NCBI GenBank assembly: GCA_964035545.1
Contig: OZ037768.1
Location: 3,273,501 to 3,337,500, forward strand
Length of the DNA stretch: 64,000 nt
Source: Bugula neritina
Lineage: Eukaryota > Bryozoa > Gymnolaemata > Cheilostomatida > Bugulidae
Direction: 5' to 3'
Under the pieces are notes generated by a model that saw nothing but the letters and a program-made list of their open reading frames with translations, searched no databases and was not told the DNA's origin. Positions 14,604 to 28,321 of this stretch are shown here, one piece after another; position 1 is the stretch's first letter; every line of letters starts with the position of its first letter. The translations under genes and the position numbers were made by a program.

Positions 14604-16423
14604 TGTCCGAATGATTCCAAATCTAAGGCATAAAATTAGCATTGACATTCCACTATTACAAGCACATTGCATTAAACAAAACAAATAATAAAATACAATT
14701 TAAGATTAATTAGATTACAAAAGATAGCGTATTTAAATTTTAGTTTATCGTCATAATTATTGTTATTTACTATTACTATATGAATATCATTAAAATAAGC
14801 ATATCCATAATGATAATGAATAATCTTAACTAGATTTACTATTAATTATTCAATAACTGTTAGAATTAATATTACCGCAAAAGCAAGTCCAACAAGCGGT
14901 TTGTTTCACTTACTGTTGCCACTTGTTAGTGTGGGTGTCTGTTGTTGTAACACTAACTGTTAGTATTACTGCTTTTAGTTTAAGTTTTATACTTTAACGT
15001 AGGTTTAACTTTAAGTTTGAAGTAGTTTATAGTGCAAGTGTTAGAATCTGAATGAGAAAGTATAGCTAATTAGTTATTTAAACATGTATTTGATTAAAAT
15101 TTATTTAAAAAATCAACTTAAAACTACTTTTTTGTACTACATAAGAGCCTACTAATGGCATTTTTATTTTATGGTTTATCGCAGCCTAAAAATACATAGG
15201 CAACCATGATCGACAATAAAATGGCCGCTGTTGTTAAGGAAATGAAATCTAAATAAAAATAGTTTTTATACAGACACAATTTTTTTTGCAAAATGTTTTT
15301 GATTTTGTTAAATTTTTTAATTTTTATTTTAATTTTATTATTTTTAATGCAACCATATTGTTAATTCTTTACTGTTGATATGTTTTGAAGAGTAATATAT
15401 GACGTTTATTTTGGGAGTTTTTCATCATTCTGTACAACAACGGAAAGCGCGTGAAGAATCAGAATGAATGAATATCAATTACTATATCAACATGAATATA
15501 GATTATCATTATTCGACATCAATCTAAGCTGACTATATTTATTATGTTATTAGTAATAATAATAATAATGGTAATATAATAACTATAATAATAATTTTAG
15601 TATTTATAATATAATAATTATGTTTATAATAAATAAGTAGTATTAGTATTAGTATTAGTATTACTATTAGTATTAGTATTAGTATTACTATTAGTATTAG
15701 TATAAGTATTAGTATTACTATTAGTATTAGTATTAGTATAACTATAAGTATTAGTATAAGTATTACTATTACTATTAGTAATACTATTAGTATTACTATG
15801 TCTATTAGTATTAGTAAAGTATTAGTATTAATATTATAATAATTATAATACTAATACTAATAGTAATAGTATTAGTATCACTATTACTATTACTCAGTAT
15901 TAGTTACACTAATACTTAATCTTACAGATGCTGATAGTGATACTGGTACTTATAGTTATTAAATATACTTATAGTATTGATTATTGCCATTAGAATTATT
16001 AATACTAATTGTAATACTAATAATATTAATACTTGTGCTAGTTGTTATTCATATTGCCTGTGTCATGTATTTGTATTATGGCGAAAATTGGTAGTGATGA
16101 AGGCAGGATTGCCAAATTCAACACCACATTATGATTAATATTATTAATATTAGTTATCAATTAGAAAAGGTGTTGATCAATCACAAAACAACATATTTAA
16201 ATTGAAATCCTGAAAAACTTAAATTCAATTGTAACACTGATTGTAATATAGCTATATCATGAAAAATACAACCAAATAAAGTTCGAGTCTATATATTACT
16301 TTTGATGTTATTCTGTCATATAAGCTTATTCACAGTTGTGTACAAAATACTTACATAAGTTGGTTATTATTGATATTCTGTCTTTTCAGCAGCTATGACC
16401 TAGATATTTTGTCAAGTGCAATA
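14604..16423. other. Head-to-head intergenic region of CFAP65 and NAGS
   Basis: No coding signal. It presumably holds both promoters and 5'UTR exons. It has an acceptor for CFAP65 at 14623 and one for NAGS ending at 16389. Between lie AT-rich DNA, a GTTACT/AAGTTT mosaic block (about 14880-15060) and an AGTATT-repeat block (about 15540-16050). GC-richer patches at 15176-15245 and 15420-15470 are promoter candidates only by composition. Confidence 0.5.
15540..16050. repeat. AGTATT/ACTATT hexamer mosaic block
   Basis: Imperfect runs of (TATTAG)n and (TATTAC)n from 15640 to 15835. They then switch to the complementary orientation (AATACTAATACTAATAGTAATAG, 15846-15872) and decay. The block can form a large imperfect hairpin. 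Confidence 0.85.
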
Positions 16424-19400
16424 ATGAATTCCAAGTCATCTCAATATGCCTTCCGATTGCTCAACAAATGTTTGTGGAAGGGTGGTGCTGAAGATATGTA
16501 CAAGTCATCATTACGAAAAGCCGGGAGCATTCCATTGCTGAACCGTAAAAAGCCCAGCTCTTCTTACAGCACTAGGCCAAACTTCTCTCAGTTAGTTGTA
16601 CCACCATAACTATCATTTTGTTTATTTGGTCTACTTTGCCGGTTTATTAACAGTTGTCTATTTTTATTTTGTATACTGAAATAAATTATTATGAATTCTG
16701 CTTCATACAGTGTCACACTTGCCATGTTATTTTAGGAAGACCCTTTCATCTAATCCCATGTTGAATGGAGTGTCAATGTTGCAGTGGTTTTTTGATGAGG
16801 TGCGTTTATCTATGGGTGTATCTGTATTTGTCTACAATTATATTTTCTTTAATTAATAATCTGTAAAATAAGTTTTTCTATTTTAAAATTGTTTCTAAAT
16901 GGGATAGTATTTCTTAATATATTTAGTTTGCATGATTTTTAATTTCCTTTAAATTAATTTCAAATGTTAGGCATTATATTTTAATCATTATGGTATAAAT
17001 GAGGTCCCAGAAAACTGCCAATTATAAACTAAAACAATTATTTGTTCGTAGTCATTTCGGAGCTGTTTTACTTGTACAAACAAATTTGGGTAAAACAGCT
17101 AAGAGGTTTTCATTAAGTTATGTTATAAACTTTAATTAGACTATGAATTAAACACAATGTCTCTTCACACTGTTGGTATCATCTTCAAAGGTGCGACCAG
17201 ATCAAAGAGAAGTACGATACTGGATGAAATATTTCCACCAGACGACGGATCCTAACCGAATATTTGCCGTCATACAAATCAGCAAAGATGTTTTCGCACA
17301 AGAAGAGCTTGACCTGGTTAGTTGGCTTGTGCGTTGGTCTGATTTTGTGTTGAATTTGGTAAAAGTGAAAAGCTGTACAAACATTAGTGTGAAACTGTAT
17401 AAGAGTATTGTTGTGCTTTGATGTATGTGGTATCACATTGCATAATGAACTGCATTGCAATATTCCAAGGTGGAGAAGGAGAATGGTAAACTAAAAAGAA
17501 CTATTTTAGAGACGCTTTCACTCAGCATGTACTTCTTACAACAGAACAGGATGAAAGTAGTGCTGCTAGTAGGGGCTGACGGAGGCTGTGCAGAATCTGA
17601 CACTACATTCAAGGTACTCTTGTTGAACTTTTAACACAAAGCTAACAGCAGGTTGGCATCTTAGAACATAAGATATTGACTCCTCTATCTTTTAGGGTTA
17701 TAGAGCATAGGTTTAGATGTATATTACTCTATTTTGTAGATATTATATGGATATTTATATAACTCTTCCCTTACTAGAGAATTGTTTTCTGATACTTTTG
17801 CTCAGCATGTAATGCTACATCCAAAGCCTGTTTTAAATCAATGACAAATCATATATTTTTAGATTATGCTGAAATTCCAAAAAATAATTTAGTGAAGATT
17901 TCATTTAAAATTTTCAAGTTGACATTATATAGGTTGTTGTTTACAGTTTTTATTATCATGTCTTCATATTCAATACAATACGTGTAATCTTTAGCTCAGA
18001 GTCGTAAAAAGGCTTATAATAGAACATGTATGCCACTCAGTTGTCTGTCATTTGTCTGGTATTATAATCAATCACCTGCTGTTGTCTAGATATAGTATGC
18101 CGGTGTGTGAGATATTTATTATTAATATGTTTAAATACAGACTTCAGTCTTGCATTCATGCAAAACATCAATTAGTAAGAGCATGGCTAATGACAAGATT
18201 TATATTTACTGTAATTCTTAGCCAGTGTGGGAACATCGTTATACTTTAACCGGTCATAGTCCAGGAAAGATGTCATACTTGAATAGGTTAAATAGATAGT
18301 TGAATTTAGAATCGGATGAAGTTATATCCATGGCCATGTTATGCTAAATTTTATTGTGTTGAACATTAAATAAAATATGGGTTCTTTGAGATTAAAGCAT
18401 TTGGTTTGTTTTAATTGCTAGTTTATTATCATCTTGTGATATGATGTGACAATCATTTCAATGTTCTTTGAGACTGAAGGTAGTTTGCAGAGGTGCCTCA
18501 CAATACAAGGCTGACTGCACATAGACAAATCAGACATAGAATCAACTTAACAGCACTAAACTGCTCCTCTATTTTGTAGGAAGATAGAAAGTTGATATAT
18601 AAACACATAAAGACAGTTGTTGACAGGTTAGATGATAGCGGCACTCGGTCAACTCCTGTTTTCGATGGTGGAAACATTTTCAACACAGATAGAGATTTCA
18701 GGTAAGTGAAAGTTTTTCTTAGCTGTAAATATAAATAGGATGTAACTGGAACTATTTTAAATGTAAATGATTGACGGCCATTTTATGTGTGCGGTTTTAA
18801 TTGATTTATAACTGTGTGGTATTTATCATTTTTGTTGAAGGATATTGATAAGATATATTTAGTTTGTTGCCATTACAGTTCACATTCTCGGTTAGTTGTC
18901 CACCAATATGTACAAATGTTTTTTACCCTTGACATTTGCAGGATTCAATCTCTAAACACAGAGAATCTAGACTGGCTTATGTCCCATGATAACGTTCCAG
19001 TCATAGGCTGTATCGGGGAGAATCCAGAAGGGAGGTTGGGTTTAGTGCAAGCTGATGATGGAACACACACATTGTCCACTTACACTCAGCCTCTAAAAGT
19101 ATTGCTACTCAACGCTGGTGGTGGCATCTCGGATTCTTCCGGAGAAGTGAGTGAAATGCTAGTTAACTGTTTCATCAACTGAATGAAATGAAAACTTAAC
19201 TATTTGCTGATCAGATTCTTGAGATATTGATGCGGAATGTATGATGGAATAGCTCAGGATAGCCTTATTGATATTGTCAGGCTGTTTATGAATAAGATTA
19301 TTAATACATTTGAGTCAAATAGTGAAGGTGGAGCTATTGCATTGTGTATGCCCCCACCTGTTCATAATGTAACACATGCAAAAGGAATAACAAGTATATA

Positions 19401-21951
19401 TGTGTGCGTCTGTGTATATATATATAATATAATATAATATTATATAATATAATATTATATAATATAATATAATATTATATTATATGTATATAATATGACA
19501 CTATGTGCAGTATTCTGGTATGTTTTGTAGCGAGTAACAGTTGTTTTCTTGCCACAAGCAGCAGAGCTCCAAAAGTTTGTCAATCTGCCATGGTGGAACA
19601 CCACAGTCAAAGACAGGGTGGGTGTCTGATGTTAACCACTGTATGTATATACACATGTAGAGATCACTTCTAGAATGTTCTACTCTAATTTTTATAATTT
19701 CTTAGCAGAATTACATCCGTTTTATGTCAGTTATATGTAATTTCGATATCATTTACAATGTAAGCTGCAACTCACATTATGGCTGTATGTCTAAATATTT
19801 CCATGTAATGGTAGAGCTTGGTAGAGTTGTTTTATCTTGTCCAAAATAAAGATTTTTTTTCAGTTTATCAAAGTTTGCGACATATTGAAAGTCTTGCCCA
19901 AAGCCAGTTCCTATGTCATCACCTCAGCAAGTGATGTGCTCACTGAGCTCTTGACACAAAGAGGTAAAAATAACATATCTCATTCGTCTAGTATTTGTTA
20001 GACATATAACCTATTTTGTTTGTCTCTTTTATTGCATAGAAATGCACTTGTGTCACCAACAACGGTTTAATATTCAGAGCTTTGTAAGGCCTAAGTAGGT
20101 CTATAAAAGCGCAAAGAAAAGATAACTCTTGTCAAATGGTAGAGTGATAATTAATTCATCACAATATTTATTTTATCTTGCTACAAATTGTAAGATATCT
20201 TTAAGCTGCATAACATGGAGTTGCTGCACTAAGATATAACTGGAATGAATTAATAGAGTACCACTTGTATTGCAATAGGATAATATTTCGAACTCTTCTG
20301 TCAAACGGAATGTTTGATATGGTCAATCTCACAATTATTCGTATTTTCTTAACACTAAGAGATTTTTATTTCAGAATTTCTGTATTATAATTGGCTCTGT
20401 GTATATATATATGTTTGTGACTTTCACTTATATAAATTGTCTAAATTTCATTCATTAAATTTTAATTTTTTTTATTTGCACATTTAATTCGGTTGGTAGT
20501 TTCTTCCTAACTATAATATTATATGAGCATTTTCTCTGTTTATTCCTGTTTTACAATGTTACCTCTGTTTACGTTTTAGGTGTGGGTACATTGTTTAAAA
20601 GAGTTGCCCCTGTAAATAAGTATAGAAGTTTGGATGATTGGGTCAAAGTAGGAGACTGCATTGAAAATGAACAGCAGTTGAAAGACATCTTACCAGATCT
20701 GGTTGAAAAGTGAGAGATTACAACTCCCATTTTGTTAATTTACTTTCTATGGTCACTATAATATCTTACCACTTGCATTTTTTCACTAATTTAAAGTTTA
20801 CTTTAAATATTTTTGTCAAAATGCGATTAATAATACTTTCACAAGCTGTTGTAGGTTTGTTTGTTATATAAGAACTGACTGTTATTTTACATTTTTATTA
20901 AAATATGGTCTGATTTACTCATTTTTTTCTAGCATTTTGTTAAGTGATCTGCAAGTGACGAACTCATCAATGCAGCTAATATTTTCTTTATTATTTCTCG
21001 TGTAGTGCATTTGGTCGGCAAACATCAAGGTCGTACTGGAACAAGCTGTCTGCCGATTTAGATGCCATCTACGTAACAGATGACCTCAAGTCGTGCGCTG
21101 TAGTCAGGAAAATACACGGCATGCCTGGTGTGGCCTACCTCGACAAGTTTGCTGTAAGCAAAGAAGAGAGAGGAAACTTCAGTATAGACGTGCTCTGGCA
21201 GCAACTGAAGCAGGACTATAAGAGTCTGTACTGGAGATCTCGCCGCACCAACATCTTCAATAGCTGGTCAGTTGTTGTAAACTAATGCTTAGTAACAGAT
21301 GTCTTGTATGTCTTAAGAACACCATTTGTTTTGCTGTGGATAAGCTGGTGATTCAAGGAAAAAATCTTTTATTTGCTACAAATTGCTCAACTAGAAGTTC
21401 TCACCTTTGTTATAAGCTAAAAAATATTCAGCTCTGAAATTTATATATTTTTCATTTCAGGTATGAAACTCGAAGTGATGGCATAGTCAAGTCAGGCTAC
21501 TATCATATATTCTGGTATGTAAATCAGTCATTCTTTGAATAAATAATAATTTTTGCGTTTGTGGATTTAGCTTGAACTTTTAGGCACCTTTTTATTGTGC
21601 TGGCTTCTTCATTTTTGCTTCTCCTAACTCTTTACCATTTATTGATGGATAGAAATACTGGTAATTGTTGTTGTGGTTTGCCAATACCTTTTCTAAGATC
21701 ACTGTGGTCTAATCTTAATTCATGTAAGATGAAATGCTGAAGGACTGACATCAGCCATTCGTAGCCTCTGTGTCGAGTCATTACATAGCTTAATAGTTGT
21801 GGTTTTAGTTGTGATTTAAGCAACATGTTCTGCTATGCTAACATTTTATATGTTTATCCCTTATAATATTTCCAGGTTCGGATTGAATAGCACAGACATC
21901 AACAATGTGGTGAAACTGTGTGAGACTTTGCCAGATTCCTTTGATAGTTGA
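16424..21951 (+). CDS. NAGS: N-acetylglutamate synthase, mitochondrial
   Basis: Makes N-acetylglutamate from glutamate and acetyl-CoA in the mitochondrial matrix; the product activates carbamoyl-phosphate synthetase I (family knowledge). Exons: 16424-16590, 16736-16799, 17191-17316, 17470-17613, 18580-18701, 18942-19146, 19531-19617, 19864-19963, 20580-20709, 21006-21266, 21461-21514, 21876-21951; phases agree, 511 residues (human is about 534). The first ~55 residues are rich in Lys/Arg/Ser and poor in acids, as expected of a transit peptide. Residues from about 75 to 310 are the amino-acid-kinase-like domain, with VIGCIGENPEGRLGL and LLLNAGGGISD. The C-terminal acetyltransferase domain starts near 370 and shows YLDKFAVS, LYWRSRRTNIFNSWY, FWFGL and the ending LPDSFDS. 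The acetyl-CoA loop before VLW is unusual (see findings). An acceptor ends at 16389, so a 5'UTR intron is likely. The gene is head-to-head with CFAP65. Confidence 0.92.
19405..19492. repeat. TATAATA-type low-complexity tract in a NAGS intron
   Basis: Runs of ATATAATATAATATTAT of about 85 bases, self-complementary, between exons 6 and 7. Confidence 0.8.
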
Positions 21952-23423
21952 GACCATAAGACATCAACTTATAAATGTTCACACTAACTTTGAGCTCAAT
22001 ATTCATGTACTTATTATTTTATTAATGTCAACTCTAGACAAGATCTGTATGTAATATATACACAATTATATTATTTTTATACAGTTTTGTTGCATATTAT
22101 GAATCTCAGAGTCTTAAGACTGTATCACAGGCTTTATTCGCGCATCTTTTAAAAGCTTCTTTCAATTTTTTTTATTACTGTACTAGACAAAATATTTCGC
22201 AATGTCTATGCAAATTTGCTAATAGTAATAACTCATGTCATTATGATTGTGAGTTTTATATATTATGCAGTTTCTGCCTATACTTGTACACAGATTACAC
22301 TAGAATACACCTTTAATACTTGTATAATATACTATTAATACTTGTATAATACACTATTAATACTTGTATAATACACTATTAATACTTGTATAATACACTA
22401 TTAATACTTGTATAATACACTATTAATACTTGTATAATACATTATTAATACTTGTATAATACACTATTACTACTGACCATCACTTCTCAGCCAAAGTTTA
22501 CATGTTTAAACCATTTGCAATGTTGACCAGTAGTGGTGGTGCTATTTTGGATAAGTTTTGATGCTCGACCTTGATATAATTCAAACATGTGTTTTCAGCA
22601 ATTAAAGTGGCTGCTGTAGGTTGTCTTTCTTGGCTTATTCAATACTGTGACAACTGTTTAAAAATCCATTCAAATTTATTTTTGTGATTAAAATCATGTC
22701 AAAATAAGGAAAAGATTTAATTTTAATATTTTTACCATTTTATTTCACATTATTATACTCGTAATAATTCTTGCTTGAGTTAACAAAATGAAACACAGTT
22801 TTACAGCAAAAATAATAAATATGGAGAGTAAATGTTTCAAAATAATATAACTATGTATAAGACAATAATCGAATAACTCTAATAAGACTCTTTATATCGT
22901 ATTCTTGTATGTTCAAAGCTAACAATTTTAAATAAAATATATAGATTTATTTCTTTACATGACCTAATTGATGAAAATTTAGACTCACAAATTGTGAATG
23001 AAACATCGTTTGTGCCTTGGATAACGAATTATATTCACAGGTGATATACTGAATACTATGCAAGTTGAGAAACACTAGTTTGGAGTTGGGTGCTTATCTC
23101 ACTGATGGCTATATTAGCGTGCAGAATATTAGTCAACTAATTTACCACATGAATTACACAACCACCAGTAAGCACTATACATATCTATACACTAATATAA
23201 TAGAGCATGTATGTACACACACCACAGTCTCTGCAAAGCAATGAGTAGGTATATGTTATTTTGATAAGCTGTATAAATAACAGCCTGATGTTGAGATCTT
23301 CAGTTATTGGTGTAAACTCTAGATGCAGTCTTGGCGCACAGACAGTGTAAGAGTTAGAGTTGGTTGATTGATTGAGCGACATATATTATTCAATTACCTA
23401 ATAAATTTAGTCTTTCAATACTT
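21952..23423. other. Tail-to-tail gap between NAGS and DNAJB11
   Basis: Both 3'UTRs are expected here. I see a 22-base tandem array (22316-22469) and possible hexamers (ATTAAA near 22601 on plus; AATAAA on minus near 22950). No coding signal. Confidence 0.5.
22316..22469. repeat. 22-base tandem repeat downstream of NAGS
   Basis: Seven copies of tacttgtataatacactatta(a), nearly identical; single-base differences mark the first, sixth and last units. Confidence 0.95.
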
Positions 23424-26400
23424 TCAGTATCCTTGTAATCCATTGTAAACTTTACTGTGGAAATTCTCAAACTTTGATCCCAACACTGATGACACAGCTG
23501 GAAGAAATATCAAATTACTCTAATAACAACATGGCTGAATATACAACAACTTAAGGCATATATCAATGTTTTTGTTGAAAAAAACCAACGTATATCTAAC
23601 TAATAAAAATAGATATTTTTCAATTGCACAATACAAACCTTTCTTCTCTTCAGCAGATAACTCTACTTTTGGGAATTCCACATCGAATGTGATATAAAGA
23701 GATCCCTTCATGTTGTTGTTCTCATAGTTGGGCATACCTTGGCCTGTCTTCCTAATCTTAGCACCAGGCCAGGTAACTTTCTCTCTAACCACTTTAACCT
23801 GCAGCACACAGCACCTCATAAGTGGCATATTAATGATAGAATGAGAACCACTGCGTTTAAACTTACTGAAAGTGAATGTCAAAAACAGATGATTGCTTTT
23901 TGTGGGAATAAATGAAACAACTTTAAAATTTTAAGCTCAGAAAATAACCTAGCATTAATTATATTCACAACCAGAAGCACACACACGTATATGTACATGT
24001 ATATAACACACAAATATGAGTTCCCTAGGTCTTATCATAAAACTACATAACTGCAATAATATTGATCTTTCTGTTTTTACTTTGCGTATGAAAATCAACA
24101 TTTAAACTGATAAAAACTAAAATAACTAAACAGAGAAACAGTGAAGCAGACTAATTTAATATGTTACCTTTTTTGTCTATGAAATGAATATAAAGTACAT
24201 GTATACAAATCAAATGAAATAGATGACAGTAAAAATTGCAGATGCGAACTCGCCAAAGTATTATAAATGCGCCATGTGGTTACAGCAGCACTAAACCAAC
24301 CTTTTTACTGTCTAAATGAGGTATATATAGTTCAAAGCCATTCAGGGCTTCTTCGAGAGATATAGTAACATTGGTAAACAGATCGTCTCCCCTTCTTTCA
24401 AACCTGGGATGTTTCTGTTGTATGATTCGAAACCTATAGAAGTTAACACATACACAACATGCGGTACACCAAGAACAGATATGTTCACTTGACTGTGCCA
24501 TAACTAATCAGTAAATAATAACTACAAAATAACTGATTGGTTAAGCCAAGAGTCCAAGACATAAATAATACTCAGGTATATAAGATGCACTTGAACTGCC
24601 ACTTTGTCAAAAGCCTTCTAAAATGTTCTGAAGTCAGCGCTTACTTGAGATCTCCAGGTTCGCCGTCGATATGTGGTTCTCCTTCAGCAACAAACGGATA
24701 CTCCTGACCGTCTCTCATCCCTGGCTCAATCTCCACTTCTAGTACTCTTTCCTCTGTCACTAGTCTACAAATAGACAGTACATGTGAGTTAGGCTAGGCA
24801 ACGCTTGAATGATTTGTAGTAAGTAGTGTTCCTGTGGTAAGCATTAAATACACACACAATCAACGTGTTTGGCAATGAGAAGAGAGATATTAGAATAGGT
24901 GGGAAACTCACTTAACATTAGGGCACTCGTCGCACACATTCTGCTGAGTCATGGTAAATCTGCCAGCACCAATTTGCTGAGTCACCATCTCCTGTCTGCA
25001 GTTACACTGTCTGGTGCCCTTAGCTGGCTTAGGCACACGTTTCTTGCGCACAACCTACAAAAATATAAACCCAAAGGTAAACATGATTCTCCAACTGCTC
25101 ATTTATTTTAAACTCGAATTGAAAATACCAGGTTTGCTACTGTGAATTACAGGCTGACAGAATGTCTCAAGAGTTATCAACCCAATGTGTACCTGCTTAA
25201 TAAGAAAACTTTGAAAAATCGACAACTGCATAAGCCAATACTAATGAATCAGCAACACCTGCAAATGTGTAAAGAATCGCTGTTCAAAAACAATTACACT
25301 AAACTTTATACAATATTCATCATAAGAAGAATTTGTCCAATGAACAATAATTGTATAAAAATAAACTCGTAAAAGTACACTCACTTCTATGAAATTTCCA
25401 TTATACATTTCTTCTAAGCTAACTAACAGATCCATAACAACATCGCCTCCCTTTGGTGTCTCTCGCTCACCATGTCTCTGTCCTCCACCAAAGAAACCGA
25501 AATCCCCAAAAAAACTAAATAGATAAAAATCATCTTAACTATTTCATTGTATTCATTATGCCGTAACGGCTACTGCTACAGACTGCCAAGAAAGCAATGA
25601 CGCACACTATGACAACAACCCACCACATTTTAACTGGTGACCACAGTAACAGCCACAAACAATATTTTCAGCAACACATACCTGGAAAATGGATCACCAC
25701 CACCCAAATCTCCTTCCTTTAGACATTCTTCTCCACATTTATCATATTTCTTTCTTTTTTCATCATCACTCAACACTTCATAGGCTGCTCCAAGATTTTG
25801 AAACTTTTCAGTAGCTTCAGGGTCGTCCTTATTTTTATCAGGATGCATTTCTTTTGCTAACTTTCTATAAGCTTTTTTAATTTGATTAACTGAAGCACTT
25901 TTACTCACACCCAGAATTTTGTAAAAATCTCGGCTACAAATATAAGAAATTCAAATTAACATAAGAACATAACAATAACATTCTAATAGTGTACTGCAAA
26001 CAATTTATTAACAGCAATTGGTGAATTGCCATGATAAAATACTAATAAGCCATCTCCAAAATTTAATTTAATTTAATTACTAATTAGTAATTAAATTACA
26101 CTTATCATTAAATTTAATTGATCGAAGACTACTTGTAACTGTATTTAGACTCAAGCTTATAGTTATAAATTTTGAGTAGTTAACCTTAAAGCTAGTGTAA
26201 CACTAACAGTAACTATAAGACGTAAGTGTTACTGTTAGAGTTACTTAACTCACTGACAGTTGGTGTTACTTTCTCTTAGATTTACTTTTAGTTTTACTTT
26301 TAGTCAAACTGAAAAACCAATTAAAATGTGATTGCATACGTCTAACAAGAATTAATTTCTTAAAACAAGTACATCTTAAAATAAATTGTTTAAAAGTAAC

Positions 26401-26493
26401 AAAAAATTGTAAATATATTTACCCGGCTAGAACAGATATCAACATAAAGGCAAAAATCAACAAAAAAGTTGTAGACTTTATGGAGGCCGCCAT
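23424..26493 (-). CDS. DNAJB11: DnaJ homologue subfamily B member 11 (ERdj3), ER co-chaperone
   Basis: Soluble ER-lumen J-protein that delivers unfolded clients to BiP (family knowledge). Exons 5'->3': 26423-26493, 25682-25933, 25385-25514, 24912-25054, 24645-24764, 24301-24433, 23639-23798, 23424-23497. Together they give 360 residues, against 358 remembered for human. Seen: an N-terminal hydrophobic signal peptide (about residues 1-23, [16 protein letters not shown]...), then a J domain starting RDFYKILGV with the HPD motif in KEMHPDKNK, a Gly/Phe-rich linker ([11 protein letters not shown]), the family's cysteine insert CNCRQEM...CDECPNVK, two beta-rich client-binding segments ([45 protein letters not shown]), and the conserved end KVYNGLQGY. 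There is no KDEL signal, as in other ERdj3 proteins. ATG sits in a good context (AACATGG). The next gene starts divergently about 1 kb away. Confidence 0.97.
26040..26320. repeat. GTTACT/TTTTAG mosaic low-complexity block in DNAJB11 intron 1
   Basis: AATTTAATT-rich stretch followed by recurring (GTTACTGTTAG, AACACTAACAGTAAC, ACTTTTAGTTTTAC) words. Same vocabulary as blocks at 14.9, 30.4, 41.7 and 58-60 kb. Confidence 0.6.
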
Positions 26494-27464
26494 GTTTTTC
26501 TGACACGACAGGTTAAAATGCATCATGGGAAGCATGCTAGCTACACCTGCGAAGTTTTAATTGGTTCAATGTTTTTAACGTGATCCAATCAATGACTATG
26601 GAATATACGCAGGAAAATCATAAATAATTATTATAATATTATTATAATCTGAATAGACGATGTATAATGCTCCAATTAAGATATAATATGTAAATATATT
26701 ACCACTAAACCATATTATGTAAAATATTATAAATGTTGTTTTACGTAATAACTGTAACACTACAAGAAACTAACCAAACTGTAGCTTCTCCATTTCATTA
26801 TCAATGATTGACATAACTCTGCTTTTGTCTCTGTATCACCCTAGTGTTTGCACTACTAGGAATTTATTTCACTAATGTGTTTTAGTAGAGTTCAGATAAA
26901 TTTTGGTTGTGTTGATTAAATTTTCTTTTATTCAAATGTATATAGTCATTACTCAATTTATTAAATGTTGAAAACCTGTTAATAGTATACATTTTAAGAC
27001 ACCATAACCTATCAACATCAAGGGAACTGCAAAAATATGATCAAAATTTAGTGATATAAATAATAAAATATTTACACTATATAATAATCAGATTTTTCAA
27101 GTTTAGAGATGGTAACATTCAAAAGCAAATGACAAATTTTAAATTCATTTGCGTTATTGTCGTTTCAAAAGACTGCTATATGATAGCATATACTGAGTAT
27201 AGCAAAGATTCTAGCAACTAATTTATTGTACCGAGTATAGCAAAGAATTATATACAGAAAATATAGCAAAGAGCATAGAGTGGACTACATGCAATTTATA
27301 GAAATAATCAATGTAAGTTTCCCTGATGTGGTGCGAAGTGCTTAATACATGAAACTTTGATCAATTTAATTAGCATGTTCAAAGGATGTTATTTATTTGT
27401 TGAGGGTTATCAGTTTACTTTATTAGTCCTTATAGTGTTTGTTAGTTAATTATTTATTACACCG

Positions 27465-27539
27465 ATGGCAGCCATAAAACTAGATATCAATTTTGGAGAT
27501 AGTACTTAACAATTCAAAGTCTGTTGAACCAGAGTCAAG
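27465..27539 (+). other. Candidate 5' exon end with short upstream ORF for the secreted peptide gene
   Basis: The sequence from about 27440 ends in a consensus donor (tcaag|gtaagt, cut after 27539). The best downstream partner is the acceptor at 28321, directly before the peptide ATG. The candidate exon contains a closed 14-codon ORF (27465-27509) starting in a fair context (ccgATGGC). If transcribed, this is a uORF that could dampen translation. The transcription start is not identifiable. Confidence 0.4.
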
Positions 27540-28321
27540 GTAAGTAGAAATTATCTTTACTGTCTGTATGGATGTTTAGTAGTAAATGGTTGTAATTAAG
27601 TTGTAAACCCTGCATACTTGCGCATGTATATTATTATGCTTTGGTTATTCTTACTATAAGTATAAAACTTTGCTTCTATTTCTGTTATATTCCATAAGAT
27701 ACATGTATATTATATGTCCCAGTATATACTGGATTATCACACAGAAAACTAACTATTTTGTTATATTGTCATTATATTATTATAGCTTTTAAATAGGTTT
27801 CTTTGAAATAAAAACCCATAGAATGTAGTAATAATTATAAATGACAATATATGATATAACATAGGATCACAAGATTTTTACATTTACTGTAATTTACTAT
27901 GTATATCATAGAAGATTTTAATTAAGTCTAAACAGAAAGTAACACTATTTAACTATTATAAAGACATGTACATTGCAAAATGTGATGTCTGTTTTTGTAC
28001 TTGAATGGTTTCAAAGTGTTTAGTGTGTTTCCATAAAACTGTATAACGCATTAAATTTTAAGCATTAAATTTTTAATCATTTCATGAAATTGAGTTTTAA
28101 GCTCCAATGCCCTATTTAACTATGCATATAATTTTTTTAATGTTGATAAATTTAATATGATTGTTAATAATGTAAAGAAACAAAGCAAAAATTATGTTAA
28201 TATACCCAATTAGGCTATTACCATGTGATTTCTTTAAGATTCTTATCTACATATTCTATGAATAAGGGAGTTATCATTCCAAGCTGGTGGCAAAATAATT
28301 ACATAGATGTAACTCATTTAG

